Source of the DNA: an uncultured delta proteobacterium
Lineage (GTDB): Bacteria > Myxococcota_A > Polyangia > Polyangiales > Ga0077539
Assembly (NCBI GenBank): GCA_903885885.1
Contig: CAISKJ010001349.1
Coordinates: forward strand, 1-6,056
Length of the DNA: 6,056 nt
Direction: 5' to 3'
Shown here: positions 1 through 5,253 of the stretch, in pieces
Layout of the letters: each line of letters begins with the position of its first letter
Numbering within the stretch: position 1 is the stretch's first letter
The notes under the pieces: generated by a model
The model's database searches: none
What the model saw: only the letters and a program-made list of their open reading frames with translations
What the model was told of the DNA's origin: nothing
Made by a program: the position numbers and the translations under genes

Positions 1-3
1 CCC

Positions 4-936
4 GTGTCTCCGCGCCTCGTGCCGCGCTTCGCCGGCGTGAGCACCTTCTTGCGGCTCCCGCTCCACGACGACCCCCGCGACGTCGATGTTCTCGTCGTGG
101 GCGCGCCCTTCGACGGCGGCACGAGCTTTCGCCCCGGCGCGCGCTTCGGCCCCCGCGGCGTTCGCACCGCCAGCGCGCTCACCCGCGGCTTTCACCCCGA
201 CCCGGGCCTCGACCTCTTCGCGCACCTCCGCTGCGCCGACGGCGGCGACGTGCTCTGCGTCCCCATGGACCTCGCCCTCTCGCTCGCCAACATCGAGGCG
301 CGGGCCTACGAGATCGCCTCCGCGGGCGCCATCCCCGCCTTCGTGGGCGGCGACCACACCTGCACCCTCGGCGTGCTGCGCGCCCTCGCGAAGGTGCACG
401 GCCCGCTGGGGGTCATTCACTTCGACGCGCACTCTGACACCTACGGCCCCGCGTGGGGTGTTGATCCGCACCACGGCACCATCTTTCGCAACGCCGTCGA
501 AGAGGGCCTCCTGCGCCCCCACGACGTCGTGCAGATCGGCATCCGCGGCCCCTTCGGCGCCAAAGAAGACCTCGCCTTCGCGCGCGACAAGGGCTTCACC
601 GTCGTGAGCGCCGAGCAGGTGCACCGCGACCTCGACGGGGTCATCGATCGCATCGAATCGCTCGCGGGTGAGGCGCCCTTCTACGTGTCCTTCGACGTCG
701 ACGCCGTCGACCCGAGCATGGCCCCTGGCACCGGGACGCCCGTGCCCGGCGGCATCTTCTCGTGGCAGGCGCTCGCCATGGTGCGCGCCACGAAATCGCT
801 CCGCGTCGTAGGCTGCGACGTGATGGAGGTCTCGCCCGACCTCGACCTCAACGGCATCACGTCGCTCCTCGCGGCCAACGTGCTCGCCGAGACGCTCGCG
901 GCCGTCGCCGCATGGCGCGCCCGCGCCCCGGCGTGA
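4..936 (+). CDS. speB: Agmatinase/arginase-family ureohydrolase (agmatinase-like)
   Basis: A cytoplasmic binuclear manganese hydrolase that cleaves a guanidino compound to urea plus an amine; agmatine to putrescine is the commonest assignment for this subfamily. The 310-residue product has the usual family length. Visible metal-binding motifs are GGDHT (H118), DAHSD (D141, H143, D145) and SFDVDAVDP (D231, D233), followed by the APGTGTP loop (240-246) and the MEVSP motif (E275). The loop HHGT at 156-159 and the N-terminal PRFAGVSTFLRLP stretch are also typical of bacterial agmatinases. The GTG at position 4 is the only start visible before Met88; the frame stays open to the left edge, so the real start may lie outside the window and no ribosome site can be judged. 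The gene converges on the aminotransferase with abutting stops. Substrate is not fixed by sequence: guanidinobutyrase, guanidinopropionase or proclavaminate amidinohydrolase activity is possible. The symbol is a family-level assignment. Confidence 0.9.
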   Translation: MSPRLVPRFAGVSTFLRLPLHDDPRDVDVLVVGAPFDGGTSFRPGARFGPRGVRTASALTRGFHPDPGLDLFAHLRCADGGDVLCVPMDLALSLANIEARAYEIASAGAIPAFVGGDHTCTLGVLRALAKVHGPLGVIHFDAHSDTYGPAWGVDPHHGTIFRNAVEEGLLRPHDVVQIGIRGPFGAKEDLAFARDKGFTVVSAEQVHRDLDGVIDRIESLAGEAPFYVSFDVDAVDPSMAPGTGTPVPGGIFSWQALAMVRATKSLRVVGCDVMEVSPDLDLNGITSLLAANVLAETLAAVAAWRARAPA

Positions 937-943
937 TCACACC
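930..943. other. Palindromic zero-gap junction of two convergent stop codons
   Basis: The TGA of the ureohydrolase (934-936) directly abuts the TGA of the minus-strand aminotransferase (read as TCA, 937-939), so no intergenic base exists. The junction is the exact centre of a perfect 8-bp palindrome, GTGATCAC (933-940), extendable to 14 bp (930-943) with one mismatched pair. Two abutting TGA stops automatically give the core TGATCA; the outer matches could be chance. There is no U-tract and no long hairpin, so I do not call it a terminator. Any transcription terminator for either gene must lie inside the other gene's coding region or be factor-dependent. Confidence 0.6.
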
Positions 944-2118
944 ATCGCGCCGAGCGCCGCCGCCAGCGCGTCGTACTCGTCGCGGCGGTTGTAGCGCTGC
1001 GCCGACACGCGCACGAGCCGGTGCTCCATGTCGGGCCACGGAATGATCGGCACCTCGACGCGGTGCGCGCGCAGAAGCTCCCACTGCAGCGGGTCCATCT
1101 CGGGCTCGCGGGTCGAGGGCGCGCGCACCAGCGAAGCCGGCAGCGGCACCGTGGCCATCGAGCCGATCATCGCGTCGGGCGCCGGAGGGCTCACCCCGAG
1201 GGAGTGACAGAGTACGTCACGACCGTAGAGGGCCAGCGCGCGGTTGCGCGCGCGGAGCTCATCCCATCCGCCGGGGAGCATCGCGCCCATCACGCGCAGC
1301 GCGTCGGGCACGACGAGAAAGGGCGTCGGGTCGTCGGTGCCCGTCCAGTCGAACTCGAGGCGAAAGCGCGAGCGGTCGACGCGCGTCGAGTTGGCGCCGT
1401 GACTGATCGCGAGGGGGTGCACCCGGGGCTGCAGGTCGCGCCGCACGTGGAGAAACGCGGCACCCTTCGGGGCGCACACCCACTTGTGCAAATTGCCTGT
1501 GTAGAAGGCCGCCCCGAGCGCGTCGAGGTCGAGCGGAACCATCCCCGGCGCGTGCGCCCCGTCGACCAGCACCTCGACGCCCCTCGCGCGCAGCTCCCGC
1601 ACGATGCGCTCGACGGGGAGCACCAGCGCCGTCTGGCTCGTCACGTGGTCGACGAGCGCGAGGCGCGTGCGATCGGTCACCCGCGCCATGATCGCCTCGA
1701 CCACCTCCGAGGCGTCGCGCAGCGGGTACGGGACGGCCACCACCACCACGCGCGCCCCCGCCGCGTCGGCCACGGCCTGCAGCGCGTTGGCGCAGGCGTT
1801 GTACTCGTGGTCGGTTACGAGGAGCTCGTCGCCGGGCGCGAGGCGCAGCGCGCGCAGCGCAGTGTTCACCCCCGCCGTGGCGTTGGGAATCGCCGCGAGG
1901 TCGTCGCCCGAGGCGCCCAGAAAGGCCCCCAGCGCGGCGCGCGCCGCGTCGAACCGGGGCTCCCAGTCGCGCACGAAGAACTGCATGAGGTTGCGCTCCA
2001 TGCGCTCGCGCAAAGCGCTTTGCGCGTCGAGCACGGCGCGGGGTGTGGCCCCGAACGATCCGTGGTTCAGGTGGCGCACCGCGGGGTCGAGAATCCAAGG
2101 CGAGTACGAGGTCTCCAT
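937..2118 (-). CDS. Class V PLP-dependent aminotransferase, isopenicillin N epimerase-like
   Basis: A 393-residue fold-type I PLP enzyme of the class V aminotransferase/NifS-like superfamily, probably cytoplasmic. The Schiff-base lysine is K212 in GNLHKW; the preceding VDGAHAPGMVPLDL stretch (185-198) holds D186, expected to contact the cofactor ring nitrogen, and H189. Other family marks are LNHGSFG (17-23), NATAGVNT (79-86), DHEYNA (103-108) and DHVTSQTAL (157-165). This combination, especially HAPGMVPLDLDALGA with HKWVCAPKGAAFLHV, closely resembles proteins annotated as isopenicillin N epimerase (CefD); many such homologues act on other substrates, including cysteine-desulfurase-like or ergothioneine-type C-S lyase reactions. 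No beta-lactam synthesis gene is nearby, so a literal CefD role is doubtful. I chose ATG at 2118 because the family N-terminus begins there; the frame is open for 138 codons further upstream, but that part overlaps the divergent amylase gene. No clear Shine-Dalgarno sequence precedes the ATG. Confidence 0.9.
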   Translation of the reverse strand: METSYSPWILDPAVRHLNHGSFGATPRAVLDAQSALRERMERNLMQFFVRDWEPRFDAARAALGAFLGASGDDLAAIPNATAGVNTALRALRLAPGDELLVTDHEYNACANALQAVADAAGARVVVVAVPYPLRDASEVVEAIMARVTDRTRLALVDHVTSQTALVLPVERIVRELRARGVEVLVDGAHAPGMVPLDLDALGAAFYTGNLHKWVCAPKGAAFLHVRRDLQPRVHPLAISHGANSTRVDRSRFRLEFDWTGTDDPTPFLVVPDALRVMGAMLPGGWDELRARNRALALYGRDVLCHSLGVSPPAPDAMIGSMATVPLPASLVRAPSTREPEMDPLQWELLRAHRVEVPIIPWPDMEHRLVRVSAQRYNRRDEYDALAAALGAMV

Positions 2119-2184
2119 CGCGCGGCGGAGGGTCGCACGAGAGGCGTCGACGCGGCGAAGGCATTGCTTGTACGATCCCGCGCC
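2119..2184. promoter_or_regulatory. Divergent intergenic region between aminotransferase and amylase
   Basis: This 66-bp gap separates the two divergent starts and is the only sizeable non-coding DNA in the window, so promoters for both directions probably lie in it or just inside the genes. Toward the amylase, a weak sigma70-like pair can be drawn: TCGACG at 2147-2152 (4 of 6 against TTGACA), 18-bp spacing, and TACGAT at 2171-2176 (4 of 6 against TATAAT). Such a promoter would start transcription near 2183, almost on the GTG at 2185, giving a leaderless or very short-leader mRNA. No convincing promoter was seen toward the aminotransferase, and no operator-like inverted repeat was found. The location is sound; the specific boxes are speculative in DNA this GC-rich. 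Confidence 0.35.
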
Positions 2185-4146
2185 GTGAAGACGCGGATGA
2201 TGCTCGGGTCGCTGGCCGTCGCGTGCGCGGCCTCCCTCGGTTGCTGGAGCGACCTCGACGACGTGGCGGGCGAAAACGTCCCCCTCACGGCCAACGCCAC
2301 CACCGACTGGCGCGACGAGGTGATCTACCAGCTCCTCGTCGACCGCTTCGAAGACGGCGACACGAGCAACGACATCCGCATCGACCGCAGCGCCCTCGGG
2401 CGCTACCAGGGCGGCGACTGGCAGGGCGTCATCAACCGCATGGGCTACCTCAAGCAGCTCGGCGTCACCACGCTGTGGATCTCGCCCATCGTGCGCAACG
2501 TCGACACCGACGCGGGCTTCGACGCCTACCACGGGTACTGGGCGTCAGACCTGTCGCTGCTCAACCCCCACTTCGGCGACCTGGCCACCCTGCGCCGCAT
2601 GGTGCGCGTCGCGCACGACAACGGCATCAAGGTGATTCTCGACATCGTGACCAATCACATGGGTCAGATGTTCTTCTACGACATCAACAACAACGGGCGG
2701 CCCGACGACTACGTCGAGGGCTCGGGGCCCGACTACCCGTACCGCAACCCCGGCGGCCTCGGGTCGACGCTGCGCCGCACCACCGAGTACGACCCCGATT
2801 TCAACAGCCGCGGCCCCGTCCAGGCCTTCACGTCGCTGGGCCCCGCGGGCGACGCGCCCGTGGTGTTCTTCAACATGCCCGACATCTTTCGCGTGGCCCC
2901 GCGGAGCGATCTCGTGCCCAGCCAGTCGATCCTCGCGCGCCCCGAGGGGTACCACCGCCGCGGGCGAATCACGGCGTACGACAACGTCGACTCGCAGCCC
3001 GGCGAGCAGGTGCTCATGGGCGACTTTCCGGGCGGCCTCAAAGACGTGGCCACCGAGCGCGAAGACGTGCGCCGCGCCATGGTCGACGCCTACTGGCGCT
3101 GGGTGCGCATGCTCGACCTCGACGGGTTTCGCATCGACACGCTCAAGCACGTAGACCACGGGTTCTGGCAGTACTTCGCGTCGAACATTCGCCGCCTCGC
3201 GGCCGCCGCGGGCAAGCGAAACTTCTTCATGTTCGGCGAGGCCTTCGACGGCGACGACCGCCTCGTGGGCTCGTACACCAACCCCAACGAGATGGACTCG
3301 GTGTTCTACTTCCCGCAGAAGTACCGCGTCTTCGACAACATCTTTCAGTGCGGCGACGGCAACACGAGCGACGTCGAGAACGTGCTCCGCGACCGGCAGA
3401 TGAACTACAGCGCCACCCCGCAGCCCAACGGGGTGGGCATCGCCCCGCGGCAGCTCCTCGTGAACTTCATGGACAACCATGACGTGTCGCGATTCCTCTA
3501 CGGGCTCAACCCCACCGTGGCGGGCGACATCTCGCGCGGCGGGCGCGACTGCTCCTCGGGCGTGGTCGACATCCGCAACCCGCGCGACGTCGAGCGCTTC
3601 CGCCCGCGGCTCCACGCGGCCCTCGCCTACCTGCTCACCGAAGACGGCATCCCCTGCGTGTACTACGGCACGGAGCAGGACTTCCGCGGCGGCAACGACC
3701 CCTCGAACCGCGAACGCATGTGGGAGACCAACTTCGCCACCGACGAGCGCCGCGCCAACAACTCCGTGAGCACCTTCGGGTGGACGCGGCGGCTCATCAA
3801 CACCCGCCGCACCTACCAGGCCCTGCGCCGCGGCACCATGAACGTGCGCTGGACCACCACGCACATCGGCGCCGAGCAAGACGCGGGCATCATGGCCTTC
3901 GAGCGCGTCGACGGGCAAAGCTATGCGCTCGTGGTCATTCACGCGAAAGACGGCACGGCCGAGACCAGCACCGACCGCACCGGCGGATCGCCCATGATGA
4001 CCGCCGCGGCCCCCGGCACCGAGCTCGTCGACGTGCTCTCCGACACCAACCGCGTCGTCACCGTCGGCTCCGGCGGCAGCGTGGTGGCCCCCATGGGCCC
4101 GTGGCAGGCGTCGGTGTTCATCCCGCGCGCCCAAGTGCGACGATGA
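2185..4146 (+). CDS. Exported GH13 alpha-amylase-family glycoside hydrolase
   Basis: A 653-residue (beta/alpha)8 retaining alpha-glucan hydrolase or transglycosylase. The four core GH13 regions are intact: DIVTNH (153-158), GFRIDTLKH (314-322, nucleophile D318, R316), GEAF (351-354, acid/base E352) and FMDNHD (428-433, transition-state Asp D433). The LNPHFGDL stretch (126-133) fits region V. The start YQLLVDRFEDGD, then GGDWQGVINRMGYL and YHGYWASDL, recalls cyclodextrin glucanotransferases and their relatives, but no CBM20-like tail follows the all-beta domain C (about 550-650). About 155 residues separate regions I and II, so domain B is large. The N-terminus MKTRMMLGSLAVACAASLGC is a signal peptide; C20 may be lipidated, although SLGC is an imperfect lipobox and signal peptidase I cleavage is possible. 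GTG at 2185 is chosen because it supplies the Lys/Arg n-region; ATGs at 2197 and 2200 are alternatives. The frame remains open leftward to about 1021, antisense to the aminotransferase, which is not part of this protein. Confidence 0.93.
   Translation: MKTRMMLGSLAVACAASLGCWSDLDDVAGENVPLTANATTDWRDEVIYQLLVDRFEDGDTSNDIRIDRSALGRYQGGDWQGVINRMGYLKQLGVTTLWISPIVRNVDTDAGFDAYHGYWASDLSLLNPHFGDLATLRRMVRVAHDNGIKVILDIVTNHMGQMFFYDINNNGRPDDYVEGSGPDYPYRNPGGLGSTLRRTTEYDPDFNSRGPVQAFTSLGPAGDAPVVFFNMPDIFRVAPRSDLVPSQSILARPEGYHRRGRITAYDNVDSQPGEQVLMGDFPGGLKDVATEREDVRRAMVDAYWRWVRMLDLDGFRIDTLKHVDHGFWQYFASNIRRLAAAAGKRNFFMFGEAFDGDDRLVGSYTNPNEMDSVFYFPQKYRVFDNIFQCGDGNTSDVENVLRDRQMNYSATPQPNGVGIAPRQLLVNFMDNHDVSRFLYGLNPTVAGDISRGGRDCSSGVVDIRNPRDVERFRPRLHAALAYLLTEDGIPCVYYGTEQDFRGGNDPSNRERMWETNFATDERRANNSVSTFGWTRRLINTRRTYQALRRGTMNVRWTTTHIGAEQDAGIMAFERVDGQSYALVVIHAKDGTAETSTDRTGGSPMMTAAAPGTELVDVLSDTNRVVTVGSGGSVVAPMGPWQASVFIPRAQVRR
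2680..2709 (+). other. Calcium-loop-like motif in amylase domain B
   Basis: Residues 166-175 of the amylase read DINNNGRPDD, matching the D-x-[DN]-x-[DN]-G-x-x-D pattern of EF-hand-like, dockerin and thrombospondin type 3 calcium loops. It lies eight residues after the region I histidine, at the start of domain B, where alpha-amylases commonly bind structural calcium. The pattern match is seen directly; calcium binding is an inference. Confidence 0.5.
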
Positions 4147-5234
4147 AGCGCGCCTGGGTGCTCGCCGCGCTCGCCGGGTGCGCGAGCGCCCATCGCCCGC
4201 GGCCCGCCATGCCCCAGTGCACGGCCGCCACGCAGCCCGGCGTCACCTCGCGCGCCCTCACCTGGAACGGCAACGGCTGGGCCTCGGTCATCGCCGACGG
4301 CCCCACCCTGTACCTCCGCGAGTTCAACCTCGACGGCACCTCGCGCGGCGACCGCATCGCCCTCGTCGACGAGCCCTCCACCCCCGCCCGCGTCGCCCTC
4401 ACCTGGTCCGATGGGACGTATTACGTCACCGTCGCGCCGCACCAGGGCGCGTCGCCGCCGCGCGTGTTTCGCGTGCTCTCGGGCCACGCCGACAGCGAGG
4501 CCTTCGCGCTCGACGCGACCGTGCGCGGCGAGATCGCCATGGTGCCCCGCGACGCCACGAAGCCCGCGGCCCTCTTCGCCGAGAGCGACGGCGCCACCAC
4601 CCTGCGCCTCGTCACCGTCGACGGCGAGCCGGGCGCCCCGCGGCGCTGCCCCGACGGCGTGCAGCCGCGCTCCGTGGTGCCCTGGCGCAGCGGGTTTCGC
4701 GCGGTGATCACCACCGACGACCGCGCCACCGGCGAGGGGCGCGCGCTCGACGTCGTCGCCCTCGACGACGCCTGCGAGCTCCTGTGGCGCACCCGCGTGT
4801 GGGATCAGCCCCTGCGCGGCCACGCCCACGCGCTCGCAGTCGACGAGCGCGGCGCCGTGGTGGCCTTCGACGCGCGCGACGGCGGCACCCTCCTCGCCGC
4901 CGTCGACCACGAGGGCGCCGTGCGCGTGCGGGCCCGCCGCATGGAGCGCAACACCCGCGACCCGCAGGTGTTCCTGCAGACCGACGCGCGCGGCCGCCGG
5001 GTCGGCATCCAGGTCGTGGCCGTGCGCACCCTCGAGACGGGCGACCAGCTCGAGGCCTGGCGCCTCGGCCCCGACGGGCTGCTCGGCGAGACGCGCGCGC
5101 TCACCACGTCGCCCGACGTGCAGATCCGCGTCAGCGCGGCCGACCCGTGGGGCGGCGGCCTCGTCGGCTTCACCCGCGCCGAGGGCGCGCGGGGCTCCGT
5201 CGTGGCGGGCCTCTTCGCCCGCGTCTGCCCCTGA
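4143..5234 (+). CDS. Predicted lipoprotein with seven beta-propeller-like repeats, unknown function
   Basis: I do not recognise a named family. The 363-residue product starts MKRAWVLAALAGC, a short signal peptide with a textbook LAGC lipobox, so it is probably lipidated at C13 and anchored in a membrane facing the periplasm or surface. The mature part has no catalytic motif I can name. It appears to consist of seven units beginning near residues 38, 85, 130, 177, 229, 276 and 329 (spacing 45-53), each with a hydrophobic strand, a turn and a second strand; clearest are ALTWNGNGWASVI and ALTWSDGTYYVTV. Seven such units suggest a beta-propeller. Four cysteines remain after processing (C26, C169, C211, C362), and C26 with C362 could tie the ends together. 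The ATG at 4143 overlaps the amylase stop as ATGA, implying translational coupling and co-expression. A glucan-binding or amylase-partner role is inferred only from that context. Confidence 0.85.
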   Translation: MKRAWVLAALAGCASAHRPRPAMPQCTAATQPGVTSRALTWNGNGWASVIADGPTLYLREFNLDGTSRGDRIALVDEPSTPARVALTWSDGTYYVTVAPHQGASPPRVFRVLSGHADSEAFALDATVRGEIAMVPRDATKPAALFAESDGATTLRLVTVDGEPGAPRRCPDGVQPRSVVPWRSGFRAVITTDDRATGEGRALDVVALDDACELLWRTRVWDQPLRGHAHALAVDERGAVVAFDARDGGTLLAAVDHEGAVRVRARRMERNTRDPQVFLQTDARGRRVGIQVVAVRTLETGDQLEAWRLGPDGLLGETRALTTSPDVQIRVSAADPWGGGLVGFTRAEGARGSVVAGLFARVCP

Positions 5235-5235
5235 C

Positions 5236-5243
5236 AGAGAAAG
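5236..5243 (+). promoter_or_regulatory. Weak purine-rich ribosome-binding site for the CoA-transferase
   Basis: The purine-rich AGAGAAAG lies 10 bases before the ATG at 5254, within the 19-bp gap after the lipoprotein stop. It is a poor match to AGGAGG but is the only such run in the gap and stands out from the GC-rich surroundings. It supports independent initiation rather than stop-start coupling here. Confidence 0.3.
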
Positions 5244-5253
5244 TCACACCACG

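Noticed and set aside
930..943. Bidirectional intrinsic terminator at the convergent stops
   Set aside because: The dyad has only about seven arm positions with one mismatch, no loop and no T-tract on either strand, so it does not meet the usual form of an intrinsic terminator.
2119..2532. N-terminal extension of the aminotransferase to about 2532
   Set aside because: The family N-terminus (LNHGSFG about 17 residues in) fits the ATG at 2118; the extension overlaps the signal peptide and first domain of the amylase and has no aminotransferase similarity.
2043..3482. A 479-codon plus-strand frame overlapping the amylase
   Set aside because: It is an out-of-frame shadow, extremely Arg/Pro/His-rich, with no domain; the GH13 frame explains the region.
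2545..4134. A 529-codon minus-strand open frame across the amylase
   Set aside because: It is wholly antisense to a GH13 gene with intact catalytic motifs. Its product is a low-complexity Val/His/Ala/Gly-rich translation without domains, as expected from high-GC codon bias.
3939..4910. A 323-codon minus-strand open frame across the amylase end and the lipoprotein
   Set aside because: It is Gly/Ala/Val/Arg-rich without motifs, and it is antisense to two coupled plus-strand genes.
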